Assembly: GCA_029959195.1 (NCBI GenBank)
Contig: CP114121.1
Span: 2,232,001-2,296,000 of the forward strand
Length of the DNA stretch: 64,000 nucleotides
Reading direction: 5' to 3'
Source of the DNA: Dictyophora rubrovolvata
Lineage: Eukaryota > Basidiomycota > Agaricomycetes > Phallales > Phallaceae
Part shown: positions 11,128 to 22,563 of the stretch, piece by piece
Layout: each line of letters starts with the position of its first letter
Numbering within the stretch: the first letter of the stretch is position 1
Notes under the pieces: model-generated
What the model was told of the DNA's origin: nothing
Database searches by the model: none
The model's input: only the letters and a program-made list of their open reading frames with translations
Translations under genes and position numbers: made by a program

Positions 11128-11318
11128 TGTGTCAGGGTGGATAGGATAAAAAAATTAACCGCGTTCCGTCACGCTATTTCTATATTGACAGCCGAACATG
11201 TTTGTTGGTGAAAATGCTTGTATGGCCGTTGATGATAGAATAGAATACGCGTTTCGTCACTCTGTCACGCAAGTTACTCGAATGTTTTCTGTGGATAATA
11301 TGTATGTACACTGAATTA

Positions 11319-12731
11319 TTATTTTCCATTGCGCTTCTTTTTACGAGATAACGATTTCATGGCAAGTTGGAATTTACCCTTCTTCGTTGGACGATGATCC
11401 CCCGCGTCGTCGTCATTATCATCAAACTCTCTCAATCTAGACCTACTAAAAGCATCCTTCTTCCGCCCCTTAGCTCTCAAAGCTTCATAGCCATCACCTG
11501 CACCCCGACTTGTCGTTCTCTGATCGATGGAATGTAATATATTGTTGAACTCGCTAGCCAAGTTATCGCCACGGTGACGACCTCTTGAAACACCACTACC
11601 ACCCAGCGCAATATCTTCCTCGTCTCTCGCTCGCCGCCGAGCTTCTTTTTTAGTCATAACGAGACGCGTCATATTTTCTTCTTCGTATTCCCTTATCCTA
11701 GCAAGTTCGCGTGCGCGAGCTGAAGCTAGAGAAGGTACTGATCCCAGTCCCGAAGCTGACTCGGCATGAGGATTGATTCCGTCTTGATAGTGTAGTCCAG
11801 CAAGCCCGGCAGGAAGTGGTGCACGTTTCTTTGATCGAGACGGGTTGTCTTCGGTATATGGCACCGGTGCTAGTTTTGGTGGTTGATAGAACTTTTGACC
11901 GTCCTGCTTTGTCGTTCCGGGAGATGACTCTGCATCGGATGATTGCTCTGCCAGCTTTTCAGGATTGGGTCGGAAGACAAGAGGGTCTATATGAAAACAA
12001 GTATAATCAGATTTCAAGTCTTTAACATATCACTATTCACTCTCACCATTGATAGCGTCTGTTTCTTCAGAAAGCCCCGACTGAACGAGCTTTTGAATTT
12101 GATAGTGCATTTTGGACTCGAGTTGCTTCAACTTTTCTAGGATAATCCGATCCTCTAAGAGAACATCGACAAGGTCTCCTGCATCAGATCCTCGCGCGTT
12201 CCGCTTTGATTCGGTAAACGCCTCGTCTGGCCTCGTCCGCGCACTCAGACTGTGCCCAAGTAGACGGTAGGAGGACAGTAATGTGAGAGAATGAATATAG
12301 GAGAGTAATATATTGTGCTTCAACGAAATCAGAGATATCCCATTCTTAGAGTCAAGATCATAACTGGGAACGATATTAACGCCTTTGGCGCGACGTGAAA
12401 TAAACATGCACTTACTCGTTTAGACAGTTGCGAATAAGCTCTCTAGCACTCGATACACCTTTCGTCATATCATCCACAACGGAAGAGAATTGGTCCATAT
12501 CAGCGAGGTCCTTCACTTCAGCAACAATCGTCTATAAGAGAAAGGAAAAGGTGACTCGGTGAGTGAAAAGTTTTTCTTAAAAACAGAGGCAAATGAAATG
12601 TTGAAGCTCAGTTAACCGGTTTCTAGGCGGCCAGCAGAATTTTTTGCTGTAGTGCATGGCATCATGAATTGAATTCTGAGCCCAGTGCATTTCTTCTTAG
12701 CTTTTTAGACATTCCAAGAAACACATACCAT
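11319..12731 (-). CDS. LCP5: LCP5/neuroguidin, Sas10/C1D-family ribosome biogenesis factor
   Basis: Nucleolar U3 snoRNP-associated protein needed for 18S rRNA maturation. Exons: 12731-12729 (ATG only), 12531-12416, 12363-12047 and 11986-11319, giving 367 residues. Family signatures are SLKHNILLSYIHSL, GDLVDVLLEDRIILEKL, KMHYQIQKLV, the link DPLVFRPNP, then PPKLAPVPYTED, TSGLGS-like ASGLGSVPS and EYEEENMTRLVMTKKEARRR, with a basic C-terminal tail typical of nucleolar proteins. The start is uncertain. The only in-frame ATG found forms an exon by itself before a 197-nt intron; an upstream ATG at 12782 is out of frame with the body. The 5' end faces the F-box gene with about 60 bp between them. 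Confidence 0.88.
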
Positions 12732-12790
12732 TTTTGCACAGCTGGGAGTGTCGAAGAAAGGGAGTTCGATTTGAGTGACATGCGTTACGC

Positions 12791-14401
12791 GTGACAAGAC
12801 TGAGCGGAAATTTTCTTCAAAGATTACTTAGAAAGGCATCTCGGCACGACTCATTACCAAGTCGACGCTGCTTGAAGCCACTTCCAAGCGACATTTGGCT
12901 GCAGATAATACGACTTGCTGCCTATGAATTTAACATATCCCATTTATCGTCGGTTAACCACTTTTTGCGCGAAATAACCAAGCCACTTCTGTTCAACCCA
13001 GTAGTGCTGTGCCGACTCAGTCCCCGCATTGCCACAGATGACGATTTGCCGTGTCTGGAAGACGTAGTTGAACGGATTAGAGGCATTAATTCGTCGCCTC
13101 ACATACTCAATGTTATCCATCAACTGACGTTGTTTGAGTGGTCTTTCCCCCTGCAAGACCAGGCCGAAGACGTCGACAGCGATACCACAGACGAAGAAGA
13201 CGAGGACTCGTTGTTAATTCGCAGTAGTTATCGAGCACTTTCGGAGCTCATCTTGAACGTGCCTAACCCTTGTCACTTTGAATGCCGCGATTGCACCCTC
13301 CCACCTGACTTTTATTTCCATGTGGTTGGCATCTCCAGCCTCCGAACCCTCCGCCTCTCCGAAGTTCACGAACACACTACTTCTTCACCTGTTATCATTT
13401 CAACGGAACTTCGGGCTATACCATCGTCATTGCATGTTTTTGAATATCAACCCTCGAAACGTTTCTCGGCCTACGGACCATATGAAGCCGATATCGTCAA
13501 AATGTTTATCCATCTGGCTGGCCAATTTACCGTCTTTTCCTGTCTACTTCCTTCCTAGTATGCTTGCCGATAATAATTTAACGGTGAATTTCTCCAAATT
13601 GCAAAAATTATCACTGTTCGAACTCAGGTAGGACGACAATATCTCTGCCGCACAATACGTCAACCTGAAGAGATGCATCTGCAAATTTCTCGAACGCACC
13701 CCCAGATTACGCGAATTACGCATACTTGGCAACATTCATTCCACAAAGTCTCTCCCCTTTTCCCCTGCCTTCCTCCCCAGCCTCGAAGTTTTAACTGCGC
13801 CTACGGGTATCGCGAGCGATATAGCTAAGGGACGAATTCTCAAGAAAATTCATATTAATCTCGTTCGTTCCACCGTATTCCCAACAACGTATACCGTCGT
13901 TTCAGAAGAGGTAGACCATGTATCTTACGATGGCTTATTAGACGATCCCGAAATAGACCTTCCCCATTTAGCACGCATGTTTCCCAACGCAACAACTGTG
14001 CTGATCACAGCGAGAGGAAAACAATACCAGGTTCTTGTCCTTATAAATCATATTTGTTCTTTTCATCTTGCTGAATATTCATCTACCAGAAACAATGGGA
14101 CGCAGTATTATCCATCCTTCCAAAGTTTCCGCGCCTGAAAGAATGCATCGTGTTAAACTCAAATGACATATTTCTAGAAGATGAGCTTAAGGACCGAGTG
14201 CTATTTTGTTGTCCAGTCGGTCGTATTGACGATCCTAAGTACCGTTCCCATCCAACGTTAGAAGATGTACAAATCTTTACTTTGACTCGCTGGGTCTGGG
14301 ACTCTGGAAGAAGGTTGGCAACGTATGCCCGGTTCAACGGACGCCTGTCCTACGTATCGACTTTTCTAAGTACGTTTTCCCGATTGATTATAAAATTATA
14401 G
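12791..14401 (+). CDS. F-box/LRR-type protein, 5' end unresolved
   Basis: F-box proteins are substrate receptors of SCF ubiquitin ligases; this one has a typical basidiomycete F-box (LPSDIWLQIIRLAAYEF, about residues 32-48) followed by leucine-rich segments such as FLERTPRLRELRILG. Exons 12791-13503, 13559-14030 and 14090-14401 join in frame through GT-AG introns of 55 and 59 nt. Two oddities stand out. No in-frame ATG lies between the stop at 12776-12778 and the F-box, so a missing 5' exon or loss of start is implied. An in-frame TAG occurs at 13629-13631; it disappears if a 45-nt in-frame intron (13628-13672, GTAGGA to GAG) is spliced. The gene may be functional with extra splicing, or recently inactivated. 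Confidence 0.65.
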
Positions 14402-15054
14402 AACTCACATCAACCCGTTAAGTGGAATTACATCGGCAACAACGTTGTTCAACTATTTTACAATCCGGAAATCTCATACGTATGGCAGAATACCCGCTAC
14501 TTTACATGTCATATCGAAGAGTACGATGTAGCTCGTCTTAGTCCAAACCTATTAGTTTCCTTACCTAAATACTATCTAAACAAACTCCTTCTAATTACTT
14601 AAACCTGGAATAATAGTTACATAACAGAAAAACATCCCTTTGTCGTCCGCACCGCCTTATGGTTCGCACTTCCCCTTCTTCGTTTGTATCATCTAACAAT
14701 GGGGAGCTTTGATTCACGCTTCATATGACATCTCCCCTTTGTTGACCCATTTGATTCAGTACGATTGTTCGACTCAAATCTCATAAGGCAATCAAAGTGT
14801 CATCGTACATATATTCCATAGGTCATAAGGCGTAGATACATATATAATGAGAATGCCGAGTCGTTCTTATTGCCCCACATTTCTTCACATCTGTCACCTA
14901 TGCTTTTTTTGCCTGTGTTTCTTCTCTTGCCTCAGCTTCTTAGCATAAATGACAGGGTAGGCCTCCTTCTCATGCTGCCTACGGGTTGGAGCCGCCCGCC
15001 ACGCTTCCTTGACAAAGTCGCAACCATACAAGACGCACGTAACAGACAGCTTTT
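14402..15054. other. Gene-poor stretch
   Basis: Mixed, AT-rich sequence downstream of the F-box gene with no supported reading frame on either strand. Weak F-box-like remnants may continue for a short distance past 14401 (an alternative final intron GTACGT...ATAG is possible there). Confidence 0.4.
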
Positions 15055-16480
15055 TTAGGCAAGTGAAAAGCAACGTATCCTCCACTTTAGACGACCGTCC
15101 TTAACGGAGTCTTCTTCATTTTGCGCGTGTACAGTGAGGTGGTGGAACCGGTTGCGTTTGTCCCTCCCATTCACAACTACCCTACAAGCCACACCAGTAT
15201 TGGGGCACTGGTAGGCACAAACCCAGGCGCGGGGTTTGCGGGCATTCAGAGGATGGGGCTGGAAAAACGTAGCCACCGCGGCGTTGTTGGTTTCGGATGG
15301 GTCGTCTGTCGGGAACGGTGAGGGTGGAGAAGAAGAACGACCTGACGACATTGGAACGGCTGATGGGAAACGCGATGAATCGACGTAACCAGGTGAAGAA
15401 ACCACCCGCCGACGAAGTGGTGACCGCCCGGTTTCCCAAATCTGACCATGTGGTCGTTTGTGATTGTGGTTCAGGTTGGTCTTGAAAGGCGGCGGTGACG
15501 GTTGGAGACCGTCTCGAGAGCTCCCTTGTATAAATTGAGTTGCGACGGATGTTGTCGGAGGCCCGCAGTTGGAGCAGTACGTATGGGCCTGGGTGGGGTT
15601 CACAGCTGCGACGCGAGGGCTGTCAGTGTGTAATTCTCATGGTTTAAAGATAATGTCCACTCACAGTTTTTGTGACGGTTTATATTCGGGGAATATCCTT
15701 GAATATAAGGCTATATAAACATGACAAAGTGAGTATTGTTTCAAAAAGGGGAATAAAAATAAACAACTTGATTATTCGAAGAAGGTTTGTTATAGTTAGA
15801 CGTTGCGGGAGCGTGCCACTGTTGTCATTGGTTGAAGTCAGGAACAGATCCAGATGACCCTTCCTGTTGAAAATCGTCAAAATCTGAGGACTGGTACATT
15901 TGTTCAGCATCACGTATGGTAAAATAAGCAAGAGAATGCGCATTACAGGTGGAAGGGGTGACTCAACATCAGCAACAGGTGCCACCTCGATGTTCTAAAG
16001 AGAGTCTATTAGAAAAAACAACAAGATACCTGCGTTGACACATACATGTTTCTTTTGGCACTCTGCTAGACGAGCATGTATCTGGAAAACAAGGTTGTCA
16101 GGACGCGTGTATACACCAAAAAATCCGTGTTCACATACATGCTTTCGTTCCATCTCCTCTGAGGATAGGTAGATCTGCATGAAGCCGTCGATGACCGTAT
16201 CACGAGAAGCTTTGGGCATAGAGATGTAAATTAGTGATACATCTAATTCTCCGAGTTTGGGCTTGGTGCTTTTGGATCGTTCAATATATGTTTCAAAGTT
16301 TTGCCTACTGACAGTAATAATGGACTGGCGCGTCCATAGTCCACGTTAATGATTGTCCTTAGATGCGGCGGTGCACAAGTCAGATGAAATTGGACAAAGG
16401 ACGCGGGCCCCGAACAGGACGTTGGTGTCTCAATTGTCGATGTCGTCCAAGCTTTGACCTTGAAATCATTAACCTCGACA
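15055..16480 (-). pseudogene. Decayed or intron-rich gene of unknown function with a zinc-finger-like segment
   Basis: Several minus-strand segments look coding but do not join well. A segment at 16480-16310 (FVQFHLTCAPPHLRTIINV) runs into another frame near 16308 (RQNFETYIERSKS, then LDVSLIYISMPKASRD), a one-base shift with no space for an intron. Downstream, Gln/Ser-rich low-complexity sequence around 15900-15790 is interrupted by stops. The last part (15603-15055) has CSNCG and, near its end, a C-x4-C-type pair followed by two His (CAYQCPNTG...HHLTVH), resembling a loose C2H2 finger. No ATG supports the last frame. I do not recognise the family. A transcription-factor-like relic is a guess. 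Confidence 0.35.
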
Positions 16481-16741
16481 GTTGGCCGCTTTTAGACATT
16501 TCTGTATATTTCATTTACCATGCCACCTAACAAAATCAAATAGTTAGAAAACGTAGCGGCGAGATGATACAAAGGCTATGATTATGCCTCCATTACCGTA
16601 ATTGAGACAGAACACAGAAACAGGTGCCAGTGCCACTCGAAGTAACGCCGGGTATGTACCGAGCTGGGACTGCCACTTGTCGAGTCATTTCTTTGTGACT
16701 ACGTGACAGTCACAGGTTTGGGATATAATATTGCGCATTGG

Positions 16742-19700
16742 ATGCGCATACAAGGACAGCACTTACTCAGACTCTTTTCCACTACCACGACCATGCCGCT
16801 AGAACGATATAACGGTCCCTGGACATCTAAAAAAGTCCGACAAACATTCATAGACTTTTTCGCATCCAAAGGCCACACTTTTTGGCCATCATCATCAACC
16901 ATTCCGTATGAGGATCCGACGTTGCTCTTCGCGAATGCCGGGATGAATCAATACAAGTCGATTTTTCTCGGAACGGTTGATCCAAATTCAGAACTATCCA
17001 AACTAAAGCGTGCGGTTAATACTCAAAAATGCATTAGAGCGGGAGGAAAACATAATGGTATGACCCATCGATCTTGAACATCAGTCGGGATAGTTGGCTA
17101 AAGCGTTTTGAACTTCAGATCTGGACGATGTTGGTGCGAAAGTTATTGTTTTATTTCAATATTCTTAAAATCAATCCATTATTATAGGAAAGGATACCTA
17201 TCATCATACTTTCTTTGAGATGCTTGGAAACTGGTCTTTCGGAGATTACTTCAAGGTACGTACACCACTCCACCCAATGAAATATTATCATATTTACTAA
17301 CATTCAATCCAGAAAGAAGCTATTGCGTACTCCTGGGAGCTTCTTACTGGAGTGTACAAACTACCAAAAGATCGCCTTTATGTGACTTACTTTGAAGGCA
17401 ATCCCGCAAGTGGCTTGGAGCCAGATTTAGAAGCGAAGGAGTATTGGTTAAAGCAAGGTGTTCAGGAAGACCACATATTGCCCGGAAATGCGAAGGATAA
17501 CTTTTGGGGTATGTAATTCCTGACATCATTCAAATCCATGTGCTAAGTTCCCTGATGCTTGTCCACAGAGATGGGTGCGACAGGACCCTGTGGTCCATGC
17601 AGGCAGGTGCTTCAGCCATTCCTTCTGTCCTTTTCCTGAATAATACGATAGTGAAATTCATTATGATCGCATAGGCGGTCGGAATGCAGCGCATCTGGTC
17701 AACCAAGACGACCCCGATGTCCTGGAGATATGGAACAACGTGTTTATCCAATTTAATCGCGAGATTGATGGTTCGCTACGGCCTCTGCCTGCAAGACATG
17801 TCGACACTGGTATGGGTTTTGAACGTTTAGTGTCCGCTATTCAAGACCGGCGGTCAAATTATGATACCGACGTGTTCCTGCCACTATTTGACAAGGTCCA
17901 GGAAATCTCTGGAGTTCGGCAGTATACAGGAAAACTTGGGGCGGATGATGTCGACGGAATTGATACGGCGTATAGGATCGTCGCTGACCATGCCAGAACG
18001 CTCACTTTTGCGTTATCCGATGGCGGTGTTCCAAATAACTTTGGTCGCGGCTACGTTTTACGGCGTATCCTCAGACGAGGTGCACGTTATGCGCGTAAAA
18101 AGTTGAATGTTCCGATTGGAAACTTTTTTTCTCAATTGGTACCTGTCGTTGTTGAGCAGCTTTCTGACGTGTTTCCCGAGTTACGAAAGAAAGGCGACGA
18201 GATCAAGGAGATACTTGATGAAGAGGAAGCTTCGTTCGCGAGAACGCTGGATCGTGGAGAGAAGTTGTTCCAAGAGTATGTTTCGCGATCGCGCGAGGCG
18301 AATACTAAGGAGTTACATGGGAAGGACGTGTGGCGGTTGTACGATACCTATGGGTTCCCGGTCGACTTGACACGGCTCATGGCTGAAGAGATCGGGTTCA
18401 TTATCAATGATGAACAATTCGAAACTGCGCAGGCGCAGTCAAAAGAGGCTAGTAAAGCAAGAGGCAAGAAAGATGGGAAGGAGATTGTTAAGCTTGATGT
18501 TCACGATCTTGCGGTATTGGAGAAAGATTCCGACGTGCCTAAGACCGATGATTCTTTCAAATACGGTAAGCTATGTATATGTTATCTATTGTTATGTATT
18601 GACCTTCTGTCAGGCAGGGAATCTGTTGGTGCCAAAGTAAAAGCGGTTTACTACCAGCGATCATTCCTCAAGTCGACGCGGGACATCCCGGAAGGTGCAT
18701 TGTTTGGTATTCTCCTTGATCGCACGCCTTTCTATGCAGAATCTGGTGGTCAGGAATATGATACCGGCAAGATTATCATCGATGAGAAGGTCGAGTTTGA
18801 GGTTGAGGATGTTCAAGTCTTCAATGGTTACGTTTTGCATATTGGTCATTTGAAATATGGTGAATTATCGATCAATAGTGAGGTCGAGGCGGAGTATGAT
18901 GAGGTATGAAAGCTCAGTCATTTCAAAAGTTTCAAATGTGTTAACGCTTTCCAATACCATAGCTACGACGTTGGCCAATTCGGAATAACCATACCGCGAC
19001 GCACATTCTTAACTTCGCGTTACGAGAAACACTTGGTGACCATGTCGACCAGAAAGGCTCTTTAGTTGCACCGACGAAACTTCGGTTTGATTTCAGTCAC
19101 AAAGCGCAAGTATCGTTACCTGAACTAAGTATAATCGAGAAAACGAGCATTGATTGGGTTCGGCGCAACGTAGAAGTGTTTAGTAAAGAGCTTGATTTAA
19201 AAACCGCCCATAAGATTCCTGGATTAAGAGCGGTGTTTGGAGAAGCTTATCCTGATCCTGTCCGCGTTGTTTCCTTGGAATTTGATGTTCGAGAGATGGA
19301 GAAGAATATTGAAAATCCGAAATGGAGATCAACTAGCGTGGAATTCTGTGGTGGAACGTGAGTTTATTCTACTGTCAGTTGCTTCGATACCTATGTTTAC
19401 TGATTTTGTTGATCGTCTATAGTCATGTTGCGAAGACGGGTGTCATTAAGGGCTTTGTGATAACAGAGGAATCGGGTATCGCGAAGGGCATTCGTCGTAT
19501 CGTTGCTGTTACGGGATATGAAGCGCAAGAAGTCACTCGGATCGCGGATTCGTTATCGGTTAAGTTCGATCTTGTCGAAAAGAAAACGGGCAAGGACAAG
19601 GATGCCGCGCTTAAAGCATTCAGCCTGGTAACGTTTTCCCGAGTTCTGATTGACGACGTCGAATCTTAACTTGGGTGTGTTGTGTACAGGATTTGAATCA

Positions 19701-20348
19701 AGCGGATATATCTGTCTTGCGGAAAGCGGAGCTGAAAGACCGTTTGGCGAAATCAAGAAAGGCATTTGACGACGAGAATAAAGCGCGTGAGAAGGCCGCA
19801 AGCAAAGCGGTAAGTTTGGAATTTATATCAGATCAGAGGCTGTTGTTGATAATCGGGCAGGCAATGGATGATGTCACCAAATTTTTCAAAGAAGACCCCA
19901 ATGCACCTCTGTATGTAAAGTTATTTCATGTCGGTGGTAATACCAAGGTCTGCCTTTTTTTGGTCTTGTTGGGTTATTCTGAGTGTATATATTGACTGTC
20001 CTCGCAGGTTCTGCAAACTGTTGCGACCCATGCGAAGTCATTGGGAAAACCTATTTACGTCTTCAGCGTCGATTTCGAGGAGAACAAAGTTGTTCATGTG
20101 AACTACCTTCCGCAATCGATGGTATCTAAGACCTTTGATGCTCGCGTTTGGGCAAACAAAGTGTCTGCTGTGTTGGGTGGAAAAGTAAGATCTTCAATTT
20201 CTGTTCGAATTCCGTTTCGGTTAATTGAGAAGTGTTTTAGGCTGGGGGAAAGGAAGACCTTTCGCAGGGTGTGGGTGTTAATGTTAACAAAATAGACGAA
20301 GGATTACTAGTTGCGCAGACGTCGTTTTCTGAGGTTTTTAAGAACTAG
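16742..20348 (+). CDS. ALA1: Alanyl-tRNA synthetase, probably dual cytosolic/mitochondrial
   Basis: Charges tRNA-Ala. Thirteen exons assemble to 974 residues: 16742-17057, 17119-17133 (15 nt), 17188-17255, 17313-17508, 17569-17602, 17652-18565, 18614-18903, 18963-19357, 19423-19627, 19690-19809, 19861-19947, 20008-20184 and 20241-20348. Class II core blocks are present: [49 protein letters not shown] and [15 protein letters not shown]. The editing domain has NHTATHIL and CGGTHVAKTG with its zinc-type Cys/His, and a C-terminal C-Ala domain follows. The first ATG adds 17 residues, basic and Ser/Thr-rich ([17 protein letters not shown]), that look like a mitochondrial presequence; a second in-frame ATG at 16793 begins the cytosolic-like form. 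Intron 17603-17651 is GC-AG. Confidence 0.95.
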
Positions 20349-20850
20349 AAACGTGTATTGGTTTTTATGATTACAATTTACATAATGGTTGATAAGAATC
20401 GGAACTTGTTATGAAACAAATGATTTAACTTTACAGTAAAGCTGTGAACCCGAATTGGCTGTACGTGTATGAATGACTGAACCACTGCGTAAACCACGAT
20501 CATGGGAATTCGCACCACGCGCAACCCAATGGGAAGTCCTCTAACGAATGAGGGTTATAGTAATTATTACGAACTGAAATATGATAGAACTAGCAGAACG
20601 ACAAAAGCAGTCGATAATCTCACATGAATGAACGCATACGACGACCGAAGGCCTAACCTCAACATCACTCGAGTTCAGAATCAAAATGAAGTTCCGCGCT
20701 TGTAAAAAAATGATACGAATGAATCGATATCCGGTGATTTGTACACCGCCAGGATGTTTGTTTAGGACCAGTTTAGGACATGTTGAAAGGCACTGGATCC
20801 TCCGGAGTAGCGGCGACGCACCGTGACATCCGGATTTGAATGTCCGTTTG
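20349..20850. other. Intergenic region, nothing recognised
   Basis: About 500 bp containing the 3' region of the alanyl-tRNA synthetase and the promoter of the cyclophilin gene, which read in the same direction. No reading frame, repeat or RNA gene could be supported. Confidence 0.4.
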
Positions 20851-22359
20851 ATGTCCGTCCTCCTCGAAACTTCGCTGGGGGACATTGTAATCGACCTCGA
20901 AGTGAAGGCATGTCCCAAACTTTCTCGAAATTTTTTAAAATTATGCAAAATTTATTATTATTACAGTCTTAATACTTTCTTCAACGGTGCGTTTTTTTCT
21001 TTACATTTACTTACTGGGGCCAGCTGGTTTACTGACTCGGGACCTAGTTTCAAAAGACTTTTTAGCACAAACCGGCGATCCTACCGCGACTGGTTCAGGC
21101 GGTCGATCCATCGACGCAATTACAAACCCAACCGCTCTACGTTATTTCACCCCAGAACTCGTTCCTCGGCTCAAACATGTCGAAAGAGGAACTGTGTCAA
21201 TGGCTGTTGCTCCCAGCGCGGATGGCAAATATACCGGAGGTAGTGCTAGCCAATTCTTCATAACACTAGGAGAAAACATCAAGTATCTTGATGGGAAACA
21301 TGCCGTTTTTGGTCATGTCGTGGAGGGGTTTGATACACTTGACAAGCTAAACGAAGTCTTCACCGACCAAGATGGAAGGCCGCTCAAAGATATTCGCATC
21401 CGCCATGTTGTCATCCTTGGTATGTATGTCCATTCTACGCGCATCAGATGTTCTCTTATTGTCTAAACTTGTTTACAGATGATCCATTCCCTGATCCTGA
21501 AGGACTTGTAGTCCCTGCAGAAGCGCCAACCAGGATCCCTGACAACCCCGATCTCGTTCGAATAGCGGAGGATGAAGATCCATTGCAGGAATTGCCGGAG
21601 GAGGAAGCCGAAAGAGAGAGACGAAAAACTGCTGCTGCAGCCTCTGCACTAACCTTGGAAATGGTCGGTGATCTTCCATTCGCCAATGTCCGGCCTCCGG
21701 AGAACGTCCTCTTCGTTTGCAAGCTAAATTCAGTGACAAGGGATGAAGATTTGGAACTTATATTTTCAAGATTCGGAAAGATCATGAGCTGTCAAGTTAT
21801 TCGAGATAAAAAGACGGGCGATTCGCTGCAGTATGCCTTCATTGAATTCGATAAAGGGGAAGATGCGGAGCAGGTATGTAATAGTTTAACTTGCCATGTT
21901 ACGTTCCGTTAGTTCTCATAAATTCATTCCTGCTGCTGCGCTAGGCTTATTTTAAAATGCAAAACGTCCTTATTGACGACAGGCGGATATGGGTTGACTT
22001 GTACGGTTACATTTTCCCGTTCACAAAAGACGCGTATCTGACCAAGATCTCATAGCTCACAATCTGTCGCACGACTAAACATACAGTGGTCAAACAATGT
22101 ACAAATAGGTCGCGACCATCGCAAAAGAGAAGTATTTGCTGGACGGGAGGATTTAGAAGCCACAAAGCGTTATCGCGTTGACCGGGAATATGAAGCTTCT
22201 CGAGGTTATGACATGGTGTTTGACGACCGTGATCTTGAGCGGAGCCATGGGGCGCGCAAAGACAGAGAACACCGCGTCGAAGAAGTCCAAGTCCAGAGCG
22301 TTATCGTGGCCGTAGCAGGGGTGATAGGAGAGACGGGGGATAAGGGAGACGGGCGGTAG
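20851..22359 (+). CDS. PPIL4/CYP6-type nuclear cyclophilin with RRM
   Basis: Peptidyl-prolyl isomerase of the spliceosome-associated PPIL4 type. Exons 20851-20986, 21048-21419, 21479-21873, 21945-22000 and 22056-22359 give 420 residues. The cyclophilin domain (about residues 1-165) begins [17 protein letters not shown] and includes [19 protein letters not shown] and [19 protein letters not shown]. An acidic linker with [10 protein letters not shown] follows, then an RRM (about residues 240-320) with NVLFVCKLN (RNP2) and LQYAFIEFD (RNP1). The usual basic Arg/Ser tail is absent in the main frame, but an alternative frame over 22266-22343 encodes one ([17 protein letters not shown], then stop), which points to a small indel near 22235-22265. 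Until checked, the C-terminal 30 or so residues are doubtful. Confidence 0.9.
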
Positions 22360-22563
22360 ACCAGTATATTGCCTATGTACAGTCCATTTCATTCCCACAC
22401 CATGTACAAGTAGGAAAAATCCTTTTGCGAACACGAGGGCATGATAATTAAATATGTTGTTTATCTTACATAGTCAAAAGTGAAGTGTCCAGTGATACAC
22501 ATGATTTATGCTCAAATTAGAATGATATAGAGGTAATGTAAGAACACTTGGTAATCGGGTGAC

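Noticed and set aside
13278-13631. Frameshift in the F-box gene near 13500-13560
   Set aside because: A 55-nt GT-AG intron (13504-13558) with a good pyrimidine tract explains the change of frame.
20541-20948. Minus-strand open frame of 135 codons between AlaRS and the cyclophilin
   Set aside because: It overlaps the cyclophilin start and shows no recognisable domain or splice context.
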